Assembly (NCBI GenBank): GCA_964528875.1
Contig: CAZGUI010000004.1
Coordinates: forward strand, 1-64,000
Length of the DNA stretch: 64,000 nt
Origin: Bacteroides_E sp964528875
Lineage (GTDB): Bacteria > Bacteroidota > Bacteroidia > Bacteroidales > Bacteroidaceae
Reading direction: 5' to 3'
Part shown: positions 1 through 8,118 of the stretch, piece by piece
How the letters are laid out: the number at the start of each line of letters is the position of its first letter
How positions within the stretch are numbered: the first letter of the stretch is position 1
The notes under the pieces: model-generated
What the model was told of the DNA's origin: nothing
The model's database searches: none
The model's input: only the letters and a program-made list of their open reading frames with translations
Made by a program: the position numbers and the translations under genes

Positions 1-43
1 AACAACTAAAAAAGAATATATATTAAGATGATTATTTTCCAAC

Positions 44-607
44 TCATTTCATTCTCCCCCATTTCATCTCTTCACCTTCTGAATCAAACTTTTTGCGTTT
101 TCCTGTTATACTTGTCATTTCAATTCTATAAATTGCAGTTCTACTCATTCCTGCGTTAATGGCTAAATCAAAAAGAGGCATTTTGGAAGGAGTATATTTC
201 TCGCAAATTAAACGCATGGCATTTATACGTTCTTTCTCATTTGTAACTTCACGAATGACACCTAAAACAATGGTTGATTCAAATTCTGTAGTAAAAACCT
301 TACTTATTAAAGTTTTTCCACTATGTTCCTCTTCTAAGAAATCGGATAATTGCGATTCTGAATATAATTCGGGGACTTCTACCCTACCTATAAATGCAAC
401 GGAAACAGGATTTCCATCTTGCATGGAGTCTACTTTCTTCCCCTGTTTTGCAGAATGAAAATAGAGATTATATCCGTCTCTAACTATAGATAATGGTATC
501 CCATAAGGATATCCAACTGAATCTATTAAAGAAAGCACTCCATAGGTTGAGTTGTCAATTAATTTCACCGAAAAGTCCAAACTCATTTCTCTATCTTTTC
601 TTCTCAT
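44..607 (-). CDS. Pyridoxamine 5'-phosphate oxidase family (NimA-like) flavoprotein
   Basis: The 187-residue protein has the split-barrel flavin-binding fold of the PNPOx-like family. It opens with MRRKDREM, the usual start of NimA-like members, and residues about 30-60 carry the G-P-L...YFHSA...GKK pattern of the FMN-binding barrel. No signal peptide, so it is presumably cytoplasmic. Family members bind FMN or related cofactors; a few Nim proteins are tied to nitroimidazole resistance, but most chromosomal relatives have no known substrate. A TATCTTTA box at 628-635 on the minus strand is a plausible -7 element. The gene stands alone, upstream of repeat array A. The fold assignment is firm; a resistance role is not supported by sequence alone. 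Confidence 0.85.
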   Translation of the reverse strand: MRRKDREMSLDFSVKLIDNSTYGVLSLIDSVGYPYGIPLSIVRDGYNLYFHSAKQGKKVDSMQDGNPVSVAFIGRVEVPELYSESQLSDFLEEEHSGKTLISKVFTTEFESTIVLGVIREVTNEKERINAMRLICEKYTPSKMPLFDLAINAGMSRTAIYRIEMTSITGKRKKFDSEGEEMKWGRMK

Positions 608-733
608 ATCTTCTGATTTTTAATGATTATAAAGATAACATTTTATTAAATTCTCCCATGAAGAAAGGTGTTTAAAAATAAATTTCAGAACCCTCTTTTA
701 AGCAGTATAAGCCACTATATTGATGTGTTTTTG

Positions 734-815
734 TCGGTCTAGGTCAAAAGGTGCTTCGGTCCTAGACCGAAGGGCTCTCGGTCTAGGACCGAAGAGGTAT
801 CTCTTTAAGACCTTT
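734..815. repeat. Palindrome array, copy A (22-bp period)
   Basis: Four 16-bp units start at 734, 756, 778 and 800, exactly 22 bp apart. The two central units, TCGGTCCTAGACCGAA and TCGGTCTAGGACCGAA, are reverse complements over 15 bp, so they can pair into a long hairpin. Each unit is itself an imperfect palindrome (TCGGTC, 3-nt centre, GACCGA). The outer units are degenerate. Spacers are 6 bp. Related arrays lie at 14365, 33778 and 48065. Confidence 0.9.
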
Positions 816-962
816 TCGATTTTAATCTGTATGATTATGTTTTTTCTTTCTATTCGGAATTTAATTTTCCACTAATGAGTAAATAAGAAAATCCAAACTG
901 ACCGTTTCTCTTTGTAAGTATATAATACTTTTATAGGTATTGTTTCAATTGATTTAACTGCA

Positions 963-1001
963 AAAAGAGAGGTATCAAGTCTATTAAACAAGATACCTCT
1001 T
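963..1001 (-). terminator. Rho-independent terminator after the DUF3857 pair
   Basis: Perfect 9-bp stem AGAGGTATC / GATACCTCT (968-976 with 992-1000), followed on the minus strand by TCTTTTTG. It lies about 50 bp past the stop at 1051. Confidence 0.75.
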
Positions 1002-1050
1002 TCTCTATTTCTTTTGGAAGGTAAGTATTAGAATCTACTTTTTCTAGAAT

Positions 1051-3231
1051 TTATTTCTTAAAGACCACTGATTGTCCATAAAAAGTATTTGCCAAATTAA
1101 TCATATCTGACAGTTGATTCCAGTTTTCAACTTTCTCATAGTTGTTCTTATACGTCTTTTTCACTTTTAAGATTAATGTAGTCCCGTCTATAGTTGCAGA
1201 TGAAGCAAAAGTAGAACAGGTGTTATCTAAAGATTGATTTAATGCTGAAATATTCTCCACACTATATCCTTGAGGTATTTCCACTTTAATTTCGTGTTCA
1301 TAGCTGCGAGCATAGGGCATATAGACATCAACAGAACGAGCTTTGTCATCTTCCTCTAAAGTTAGCTGAGTACCAATTAGCTTTCCTGCATCTAAAATAT
1401 AATTATTTCCGGCACGTTTGACCAGTCCATCAAGTGTGTAATGTGTTTCATAAATTAATTCAGGGTGTTCAGGCGTTACCCCTAATGACGGAATAGCATA
1501 TTCTTTAAGCTCATTTACATCTATATCATGGTAATATTTCACTTCTGCTTCTGCTTTTTCTTTCTGCTTTTTAAGTTGTTGGCTTATCGCTTCTTCATAC
1601 GCATCTATATCTTTGGTTTTTCCTTTTTCTTGGAGTTTTTCCAAATAGGTCTTTTCTTTCATCCATTTTTTCATGTCATTACGCCAATCAGAACCCAAAA
1701 TAATATCCGAGTATACTCCGTTACGCTGATGCCCTGAAAGTGTTGTTTTCCTATTGATATCAAGTGCTAACAAATTACTATCGTCCAAGCGAACAGTCAT
1801 TTCTGTTTTATTCATGTTTTGATCTGCAGTTGATACGGGTATTTGATATTTACTCCGTTTACTTTGATCTGAGAAATTAATTTGGTTGTATTTCTTGGGA
1901 ATGATTAATTCTGCAGTTTCACCCTCGAATGATGGATTTGTTCCTATGTAATAAAAATACATAGGAGGAGTAATCAGTTGGCTACCATCATTGGCTACAA
2001 TAAAGAATGAATAATCCCAATAACCAATGGTATCTTCCGGACGTACACTGAAGCGATTGGTTACAAGTCCTAGTTTATATTCTATTTTGTATTTCTTGAA
2101 TAACATCCCTAAAGTAGCAAGATATACTCTTTGATTCAGTCCATCAAAACCATAAGAATATTCCAATAAAGCTTCATTAATATATTCTGCCAGTTGTTTA
2201 TTATTTGCTTGAGGGTTCTCCTTTTTATACTTTTTTGCCAGCTTATTTATATCTTTTGCTGCATACATATAATAAGATGTTCCATTAAATGAGTTCATTG
2301 CATCTTCTAATATCCGCTCTGTGGGTAGATTTTTATACAGTCCTTTATTACGAGCACTAACAGGTTTATATATTTTTTTATTGGAGTTGTATAAAACAGA
2401 TAGGCTGATTGCAGGGAATTGACGTAAAGGAGATAACCATCTCTCTGTCGATACTTTTTCTATATTGGTCATTTTAGTATCTAATATGTAATCTCCTTCG
2501 TCACTCGTAGTTTCAGTAAAATCAGGAGCATCATTAATCAGACGATATTCTGTAGTTAAATTTTTATCTAGCACACAATGTACTGAATAAGAAAGAATAG
2601 GATATTTAGCTGCAAAAAGAAAAATCTGTTCGGGTATATTTTGATAATCAATCCGTCCCTCTTCGTGTATAAAAAAGTCTAAGATATCACCTACTTCTAA
2701 ATTGGGTATAGCTAATTTCTTCCCGGTTTCTTTATCTTTTTTTCCTTCGGTTAAAGCTACAGCTTCATTAATATCGACCTCATTAACTGTTCCGTTGGGT
2801 TTAATGATACGTACACCTACTACTGTGGTATACTTTGTTCTAACATTATACCCAAATGATTTACTGGATTGACTAAACTCAATTTCAGAGTTGTCTTCCA
2901 ATGATCGCTTGTCATTTAATTTAATCATTTTCCGAAGAATATGCACATAGGTCAATTCCTTATTAAGCCCAAAGCCTAATACTCCACCTCCGGTGAAACG
3001 CAGTTTTGTGTTTCCTGTAGCATATACATCTTCATGTAAAGCCATAATGACAGCCGACTCGTCTTTGTACTTGTCCGGAACAGTATAATTAGTGAACTCA
3101 GGCTTATCCCATGCCCATATTGACTCTCGTATTTCTGCTGCATACTTTTCATATTTTTCATTTGCAATCAAAGTCTGACTGCATAGAAAAAATACAAGCA
3201 GAGTAAAAAAGCTAAATTTAGTCTTCTTCAT
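1051..3231 (-). CDS. Secreted DUF3857 protein with degenerate transglutaminase-like region
   Basis: 726 residues with an N-terminal signal peptide (about 1-23, ending L-I-A-N), so exported to periplasm or surface. Residues about 60-270 match the DUF3857 type, including NLEVGDILDFF at 177-187. Residues about 345-430 resemble the transglutaminase-like domain that normally follows, but the expected catalytic Cys position reads GLNQRVY (364-370) and I see no Cys-His-Asp triad. Residues about 510-565 are charged and helical, possibly coiled coil; the C-terminus is beta-rich. It follows 3250-5103 after 18 bp, so the two are co-transcribed. Its intact-triad neighbour suggests a catalytic/non-catalytic pair. 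Function unknown. Confidence 0.8.
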   Translation of the reverse strand: MKKTKFSFFTLLVFFLCSQTLIANEKYEKYAAEIRESIWAWDKPEFTNYTVPDKYKDESAVIMALHEDVYATGNTKLRFTGGGVLGFGLNKELTYVHILRKMIKLNDKRSLEDNSEIEFSQSSKSFGYNVRTKYTTVVGVRIIKPNGTVNEVDINEAVALTEGKKDKETGKKLAIPNLEVGDILDFFIHEEGRIDYQNIPEQIFLFAAKYPILSYSVHCVLDKNLTTEYRLINDAPDFTETTSDEGDYILDTKMTNIEKVSTERWLSPLRQFPAISLSVLYNSNKKIYKPVSARNKGLYKNLPTERILEDAMNSFNGTSYYMYAAKDINKLAKKYKKENPQANNKQLAEYINEALLEYSYGFDGLNQRVYLATLGMLFKKYKIEYKLGLVTNRFSVRPEDTIGYWDYSFFIVANDGSQLITPPMYFYYIGTNPSFEGETAELIIPKKYNQINFSDQSKRSKYQIPVSTADQNMNKTEMTVRLDDSNLLALDINRKTTLSGHQRNGVYSDIILGSDWRNDMKKWMKEKTYLEKLQEKGKTKDIDAYEEAISQQLKKQKEKAEAEVKYYHDIDVNELKEYAIPSLGVTPEHPELIYETHYTLDGLVKRAGNNYILDAGKLIGTQLTLEEDDKARSVDVYMPYARSYEHEIKVEIPQGYSVENISALNQSLDNTCSTFASSATIDGTTLILKVKKTYKNNYEKVENWNQLSDMINLANTFYGQSVVFKK

Positions 3232-3249
3232 ATAAATAAATTAAATGTG

Positions 3250-5103
3250 TTACTGTATAGTTAATACGATCTGTTCCATATAATTGCGCTTTAATTCATT
3301 GATGTCAGCGTTCCATTGTTCAAAGGCTTCTTTTTTTATTAAGGGAGATTTAAATTGCAATACACAACGATAAGATAAAGTGTCTTCCTTTTGATCGTAA
3401 TTAATGGAGAAAACATAGTTCTCCCTATCAATTACCATATTCTCAGGTGTATGCGACAGATGATAATTTTCGGGTATTACAAGGTCTATATTTCTCACAA
3501 TGCGATAACAATAAGGAAAAAGAATATTATTCTTTCTTTTTTCAATATTAATGATGTGAGAAGAGAACTCTTTGATAGGATTCATACCTATGTAAATCTC
3601 TTTATCTAGTTTTTGAAAATCTGAGTTTTTTTCTATGTTATAAATCAGATGTGTAGATTCTACTTTGGCTGTAGCATCATTCAATTGGATATTTGTTACT
3701 TCGTTTTGAACTTCTCCGTTTTTTGCAAAATAAAGTAAAGCCTCATTTAGTTTGTTTTTCGGAGTGGCATAGATTAGGGATAGGATTTTTTCTTTTGACT
3801 CTCCCATAAAATAGTGAATGGTTTCTCCATTCATTTTGTCATTATCTATGGTATATTTACAGTACAAACTGTCTGTGTTGATTTTTGAATCTAAAACAGG
3901 AATGCGATTTAAAATGTATTCATCTCCATTTTCAATCATTACTTGACGCCCTTGAATACTTTGAGGATACTCTCCCACAGGCATATATTCATAAGTTGCA
4001 TCTAAGTAAAAAACTTCATCATTGAAGAAAAGTGTACAAATCATATGATTATCAACAGATAAATTAGGTGTACTATAATCATACGCTATGTGATTAGTGC
4101 CTAACCAAGTGAGTCTGGCATCAAAACCAAGGCTTTCAAGTAAAGATTTAGTTAGATTGGCCATTCCTTTACAATCTCCATATTTCTTACGTAAAACTTC
4201 GTGTGCATCATCTGGCTTAAATCCGGCTATTCCATCTTCAAAAGCTACGTATCGGATATTACTTTGTACCCAAGCAAAAACATCTTTAATTTTATCAAAA
4301 TCATCTGTACTTTTTTGAGTGATTTCTTTGGCTTTCTCTTCTATGATTTTCTTATCATTATGCACTTCATTTACAAGGTGTCTATACCACTGATACTGGT
4401 CTTTTAAGGTATCAAAATACACGGTTCTAACTCCATTGACATTAGACTGCTTATTCAGAACTAAAATTAAAGGATAGATATGAGACACTCCTTGCATCAT
4501 AGACTCACTAACTATGGCTTCCTGGTTTTCCATGGTATAAATATAGATCTGAGCATTTGTTTTAGGGTCTATTTCTACAGTTTTTTGGATACTTCCATTC
4601 ATATTGTAATCCACCAATTCACACTCCATCCATTCCGGAACTACAATACGGACGGTTTTATTCTTTATGTAATATCCATACTCTAACAACGGAATAACCG
4701 TGAAATAACGTGGGTCCTTGAATGTTTTTTCAAATTCCAAACGTCCGGACTTTCCCTTTTTATCAAAATGCAGATCTATGTAACAGACCTTTGCATCAGT
4801 GTAAAATATTTCATTCGATTTATATAATTGATATTGAGGATCTAACCCTTTGATACTCCGTACTCTTACTTTGTCAATGGTCGATTCATTGTCGTACATC
4901 TCATAAACAGAAGTATTGGTAGCCATTCGTGTAGCTTCAAATGTAGTTTCATATTTCTCTTTGATCACCACATTTCCTTTTTCTAAAATGTACTCGTAGG
5001 TAACGTCTTTTTGTGTGATTATTACATTATCATCATCCGTTTGACCAAAAATATATGAATGGGATAGAAATAAGAAAACAAATAGAATATTAAATTTGAA
5101 CAT
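3250..5103 (-). CDS. Secreted DUF3857 / transglutaminase-like protein
   Basis: 617 residues; signal peptide about 1-20 (cleavage near I-F-G-Q). An N-terminal DUF3857-like beta domain (about 30-240) is followed by a transglutaminase-like core. The papain-like triad is visible: Cys311 in YGDCKGMA, His353 in DNHMIC and Asp368 in YLDATYEY. The C-terminal 200 residues are beta-rich. Proteins of this build are common in Bacteroidota and often sit in pairs or in polysaccharide-related loci; the substrate here is unknown. It is the first gene of a two-gene operon with the triad-less relative downstream. The fold is clear; crosslinking versus peptidase activity cannot be told from sequence. Confidence 0.85.
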   Translation of the reverse strand: MFKFNILFVFLFLSHSYIFGQTDDDNVIITQKDVTYEYILEKGNVVIKEKYETTFEATRMATNTSVYEMYDNESTIDKVRVRSIKGLDPQYQLYKSNEIFYTDAKVCYIDLHFDKKGKSGRLEFEKTFKDPRYFTVIPLLEYGYYIKNKTVRIVVPEWMECELVDYNMNGSIQKTVEIDPKTNAQIYIYTMENQEAIVSESMMQGVSHIYPLILVLNKQSNVNGVRTVYFDTLKDQYQWYRHLVNEVHNDKKIIEEKAKEITQKSTDDFDKIKDVFAWVQSNIRYVAFEDGIAGFKPDDAHEVLRKKYGDCKGMANLTKSLLESLGFDARLTWLGTNHIAYDYSTPNLSVDNHMICTLFFNDEVFYLDATYEYMPVGEYPQSIQGRQVMIENGDEYILNRIPVLDSKINTDSLYCKYTIDNDKMNGETIHYFMGESKEKILSLIYATPKNKLNEALLYFAKNGEVQNEVTNIQLNDATAKVESTHLIYNIEKNSDFQKLDKEIYIGMNPIKEFSSHIINIEKRKNNILFPYCYRIVRNIDLVIPENYHLSHTPENMVIDRENYVFSINYDQKEDTLSYRCVLQFKSPLIKKEAFEQWNADINELKRNYMEQIVLTIQ

Positions 5104-5360
5104 ATTATTCCCTGAACTAGATTAATAAATAATAAAAAAATAGGTGGTTTTTTATATTATATATGATAATCTAATATACCGCATCTACCCTATTTCTTCT
5201 GAAAGATAGACATTTTTTTGAAAAATAAGTAAAATATTATAAAAAGAGTTCACCTCATGTATTCACATATAAAAATCAACATCTATTACTTAAAAGTAAA
5301 TTGATACGCAAGACCTTTATATATGTAAATAAGTTCTCTAAATATTCACATTTTTACTCA

Positions 5361-6218
5361 TCAGAAAATCTTTTTATAGCTGTGACAATAAGGTAATTGT
5401 CCTCTTTTTTCATAATAATCTTGATGGTAGTCTTCAGCTATCCAGAAAGTCGTTACATCTGTTAATTGTGTGGCTACTTTATAGCCCTTCTCTGTTAAAA
5501 GAAGAATATATTTCTCTGCTGTTTCTTTTTCTTCCTCGTTATTATAAAAAATATAAGATAAATATTGAGAGCCTATATCCGGTCCTTGCCCATTAATCTG
5601 AGTAAAATCATGTGTTTCAAAAAAATATTGCACCAACTCTTCATAGCTAATCTTTTCAGGGAGATAAATTACCTCAATGACTTCTATATGCCCTGTGTTT
5701 CCTGTGCAAACCTCTTTATAAGTAGGTGATTTAGTATTTCCTCCCATATAACCTACACTTGTTGATTCTACTCCATTTAATTGTTGAAAATAGTATTCAG
5801 TACCCCAAAAACAACCTGAGCCAAAATAAGCTTTAGAAAAGGTTTCTGAAGGTGTTCCAATAAACCTCATAGATAATGAATTTACACAATGCCTGGTATT
5901 TTTAGATGTAAATCCTTCCCCTATGAACACATGACCCAAATGTCCTTTACATTGAGCACATACAATTTCTGTGCGCATGCCATCAGCATCAGGAATACGT
6001 TCAACCGCCCCATCAATTTCTTCGTCAAATGAAGGCCATCCACAATTAGAATCAAATTTACTCTCCGATTTATATAGTGGTGCATCACACTGCTTACAGA
6101 TATAGATTCCTTGAGCTGTATTATATAGTAACTCTCCTGTTCCGGGATACTCTGTTCCTTTATATTTGATAATAGACTCTTCTTTGGGAGTGAGTTTATT
6201 TAGTTTTAATTTGTCCAT
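5361..6218 (-). CDS. msrBA: Bifunctional methionine sulfoxide reductase, MsrB-MsrA fusion
   Basis: Repairs both epimers of methionine sulfoxide. In the longest frame (start 6260, numbering used here) MsrB comes first, with zinc-binding CKQC (55-58) and CAQC (101-104) and catalytic Cys125 in RHCVNSLSMRF. MsrA follows, with catalytic Cys150 in GSGCFWGTEYYF and a C-terminal PYCHSY Cys likely to resolve the disulfide. I prefer the ATG at 6218 (MDKLKLNKL), because the 14 residues before it are unlike the family; 6260 stays possible. No signal peptide, so cytoplasmic. The B-A order is the reverse of the better-known MsrA-MsrB fusions. Monocistronic, divergent from the next gene. Confidence 0.93.
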   Translation of the reverse strand: MDKLKLNKLTPKEESIIKYKGTEYPGTGELLYNTAQGIYICKQCDAPLYKSESKFDSNCGWPSFDEEIDGAVERIPDADGMRTEIVCAQCKGHLGHVFIGEGFTSKNTRHCVNSLSMRFIGTPSETFSKAYFGSGCFWGTEYYFQQLNGVESTSVGYMGGNTKSPTYKEVCTGNTGHIEVIEVIYLPEKISYEELVQYFFETHDFTQINGQGPDIGSQYLSYIFYNNEEEKETAEKYILLLTEKGYKVATQLTDVTTFWIAEDYHQDYYEKRGQLPYCHSYKKIF

Positions 6219-6337
6219 AGCTGTTTTAATTTTTAGTTGTTTTTTTAGCCCATGAATCATTTAAACCCTTTTATCGTAAATAATGTTCTAGTGAAAGATT
6301 GAACATTGTATCTATTAATATAAAATAGTTGTCTTTT

Positions 6338-6368
6338 TTTGTTAAAGAAAAAAAAGTACCTATCTTTC
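6338..6368 (+). promoter_or_regulatory. Bacteroidota-type promoter for the small membrane protein
   Basis: TTTG (6338-6341), a 19-bp spacer and TATCTTTC (6361-6368) match the TTTG-N19-21-TAnnTTTG consensus except for the last base. It lies 33 bp before the ATG at 6402. Confidence 0.6.
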
Positions 6369-6401
6369 TATCCTATACTTATAAATTAAAACTTGAATAA
6401 T

Positions 6402-6653
6402 ATGGAAGAGATGGAAAGCAGACTAGAGAATAAATCAGTGGTTAGTCTAGGTGATTGGTTAATTACTATGGTTATTATGATTATTCCTCTAGTAAACTTT
6501 ATTATGCTGTTTGTATGGGCTTTTAGTAGTAGTACACCGGTAAGTAAAGCTAATTGGGCTAAAGCCTCATTAGTTTTTATGCTTATTGGTTTTGTTCTTC
6601 TCCTGTTGTTCTGGGGTTCAATAGCTGCCATGGTTGTTGGAGCATCATTATAA
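6402..6653 (+). CDS. Small two-helix membrane protein
   Basis: 83 residues from the ATG at 6402; an upstream in-frame TTG at 6393 adds only three residues and is less likely. Two hydrophobic segments (roughly residues 19-38 and 54-77 from that start) flank a short polar loop with NWAKA, giving a hairpin inner-membrane protein. The W-A-F-S-S-S-T...NWAKA pattern occurs in short unnamed Bacteroidota proteins. It is monocistronic, with its own promoter (6338-6368) and terminator (6672-6707). Function unknown; small size and dedicated signals would fit a stress or membrane-associated role, which is inference only. Confidence 0.75.
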   Translation: MEEMESRLENKSVVSLGDWLITMVIMIIPLVNFIMLFVWAFSSSTPVSKANWAKASLVFMLIGFVLLLLFWGSIAAMVVGASL

Positions 6654-6671
6654 CTAAGTTTATACCTACAA

Positions 6672-6707
6672 GAAAAAGGCTAAAGATATATTTCTTTGGC
6701 TTTTTTT
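6672..6707 (+). terminator. Rho-independent terminator of the small membrane gene
   Basis: Stem GCTAAAGA / TCTTTGGC with one G-T pair, followed by seven T's (6701-6707), 19 bp after the stop codon at 6653. Confidence 0.75.
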
Positions 6708-6857
6708 ATTATTGTCAAAGTTGAATATCAAAACTGATGAATTTTGTATATAAAAACAGGGTGAGTTCTCTTTGTTAGCAAATAGATCAGACAAATCAAA
6801 AATACAGCAAAAAAGAGTTTGTTTACTGTGTACAAAAGAGTCGGAATTTCAGATACT

Positions 6858-6971
6858 AAACTATTTAAAATAAAGAAGGAGCAACGCTTTGCTCCAATCT
6901 TGTTAACCTTAAATCTAATACTATGAAAAACACAGTACAAATATAAGTGTACATTGACACTTATGCAAATA
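6858..6971 (-). ncRNA. Putative small RNA / attenuator unit, copy 1
   Basis: Identical over 114 bp to 7796-7909. Read on the minus strand it holds a complete transcription unit: -33 TTTG (6966-6969), 20-bp spacer, -7 TATATTTG (6938-6945), a predicted start near 6931, then a hairpin GGAGCAA / TTGCTCC with a CGCT-type loop (6878-6895), followed by a T-rich tract. The predicted RNA is about 60-65 nt. No minus-strand gene lies directly downstream of this copy, which favours a free-standing RNA over a plain leader. Rfam has a Bacteroidales RNA family described as bounded by such a promoter and terminator; membership needs a covariance-model search. Confidence 0.6.
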
Positions 6972-7042
6972 ATTCCTAGAAAGAAGTGATCTAAGTAACA
7001 TTTATTAAGAAACTCACATCTTTTCATTGATATTTTAACAAA

Positions 7043-7073
7043 AAGAGCAAGGATTATTTATTTCCTTGCTCTT
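7043..7073 (-). terminator. Terminator of the FMN reductase gene
   Basis: Perfect 11-bp stem AAGAGCAAGGA / TCCTTGCTCTT around a 9-nt loop, followed on the minus strand by TTTTTGTT. It starts 24 bp after the stop at 7097. Confidence 0.85.
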
Positions 7074-7096
7074 AATCTTTATATCTGATAGAGAAC

Positions 7097-7651
7097 TTAA
7101 TATTTTTTCATATAATCAATCCATTCAGTATATGCTTGTACATACTTCTTCAGAAACGCAAGTGTACCTTCATTCGCAATAGTATCATCTACTATAGCAT
7201 TAACAATATTACCTAAATAGCACTCAGGTTGTTGCATGGTCGGAACATTTAACACAGTAAGTACTTGTCTTAAATGATGATTAGCACCAAACGCACCAAT
7301 TGGTCCGGGTGAGACACTAATGATTCCGGCGGGTTTTTTACTCCATACCGCTTTACCTACAGGCCTTGAGCCAATATCTAATGCATTTTTCAATAATGTT
7401 GGAATGGATCGATTGTGTTCAGGAGTGATAAAAAGCAAAGCATCCATTGATTCTATTTCTTCCTTAAACTCAATGTATTCTTTAGGATAATCCGCATCAT
7501 AGTCTTGATTATACAAGGGAAGATGATCAATTTTTATGATATGAATCTCATAATTGGATGGCATAAAATCCACTACACAATTTGCTACACATTTAGTAAA
7601 TGCTCCTATTCTATTACTTCCTAGTAAAACTCCTACTTTCATTTTTCCCAT
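7097..7651 (-). CDS. NAD(P)H-dependent FMN reductase family protein
   Basis: 184-residue flavodoxin-like protein of the NADPH-dependent FMN reductase / quinone-azo reductase family. The phosphate-binding loop is GVLLGSNRIGAFTK near the N-terminus, and PEHNRSIPTLLKNALD (78-93) with the following SRPVGKA is the family signature at the flavin site. Cytoplasmic. Relatives reduce quinones, chromate, azo dyes or free flavin, so the substrate stays open. Start is M1 or M4 (MKVGVLLGS); M4 fits the family slightly better. The gene is bracketed by the two identical 114-bp units; copy 2 lies about 145 bp upstream in the same direction and could act as its leader. Confidence 0.88.
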   Translation of the reverse strand: MGKMKVGVLLGSNRIGAFTKCVANCVVDFMPSNYEIHIIKIDHLPLYNQDYDADYPKEYIEFKEEIESMDALLFITPEHNRSIPTLLKNALDIGSRPVGKAVWSKKPAGIISVSPGPIGAFGANHHLRQVLTVLNVPTMQQPECYLGNIVNAIVDDTIANEGTLAFLKKYVQAYTEWIDYMKKY

Positions 7652-7795
7652 AAAATTAAATTTAAGTCAGTATTATGTGTCTTTATTATTAAAACATTTA
7701 GTATCAGTATATGACACAACAAGTTTATAACGATTCTTTGTAAAACAGAGAACCGTTCCATAAATATAGGAATAAATGAGGATAATAAGAATAGA

Positions 7796-7909
7796 AAACT
7801 ATTTAAAATAAAGAAGGAGCAACGCTTTGCTCCAATCTTGTTAACCTTAAATCTAATACTATGAAAAACACAGTACAAATATAAGTGTACATTGACACTT
7901 ATGCAAATA
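7796..7909 (-). ncRNA. Putative small RNA / attenuator unit, copy 2
   Basis: Exact duplicate of 6858-6971, offset 938 bp. On the minus strand: TTTG (7904-7907), 20-bp spacer, TATATTTG (7876-7883), start near 7869, hairpin 7816-7833, then TTCTTTATTTT. This copy lies upstream of the FMN reductase gene in the same direction, so read-through past the hairpin could make it an attenuating leader. Confidence 0.6.
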
Positions 7910-8079
7910 TCTAAGACAAAAAGGGCTTCTTTCTAACTTAATTTAATAAATACAAGATAGGATGCTGATTATTTTAACCAATATTTCTATTTGTATCCTT
8001 TTGTTACTAAATACAAGGTTCTTTGTAGGCTAGGCTAATAGAATGTTTATAATATATCTTTGATCATTGATAACAGATA

Positions 8080-8109
8080 AAAAGCAAAAAGAGAATCATT
8101 TGATCCTCT
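8080..8109 (-). terminator. Terminator of the efflux operon
   Basis: On the minus strand a 9-bp stem AGAGGATCA / TGATTCTCT (one G-T pair, 2-nt loop) is followed by TTTTTGCTTTTT, 10 bp after the TolC stop at 8119. Confidence 0.8.
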
Positions 8110-8118
8110 CTCCTTCTT

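Larger units (their letters stand above)
608..1050. other. Intergenic region with palindrome array A and a terminator
   Basis: No gene is supported here. It holds a weak -7 box for the upstream-reading flavoprotein gene (628-635), the 22-bp periodic palindrome array A (734-815) and the terminator of the DUF3857 gene pair (968-1000). The rest is AT-rich sequence without visible structure. Confidence 0.6.
6654..7096. other. Intergenic region with terminators and small-RNA unit 1
   Basis: Contains the terminator of the small membrane gene, the first copy of the 114-bp duplicated unit (6858-6971) and the terminator of the FMN reductase gene (7043-7073). A 99-codon minus-strand frame crosses the duplicated unit but has no sign of being a gene. 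Confidence 0.6.
7652..8118. other. Intergenic region with small-RNA unit 2 and the efflux-operon terminator
   Basis: Contains copy 2 of the duplicated unit (7796-7909) and the terminator behind the TolC gene (8080-8109). About 170 bp between them shows nothing recognisable. A 79-codon frame across the unit is a by-product of the repeat. Confidence 0.6.

Noticed and set aside
734..815. Palindrome arrays as CRISPR
   Set aside because: Units are 16 bp with 6-bp spacers and palindromic, spacers are too short and partly repeated, and no cas genes are present.
6728..7027. 99-codon minus frame over small-RNA unit 1
   Set aside because: It runs through the hairpin and promoter of the duplicated unit, and part of it is repeated identically in the frame at 7639-7878; this is a by-product of the repeat.
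7639..7878. 79-codon minus frame over small-RNA unit 2
   Set aside because: Same repeat-derived peptide as above, overlaps the start of the FMN reductase gene, no ribosome site.
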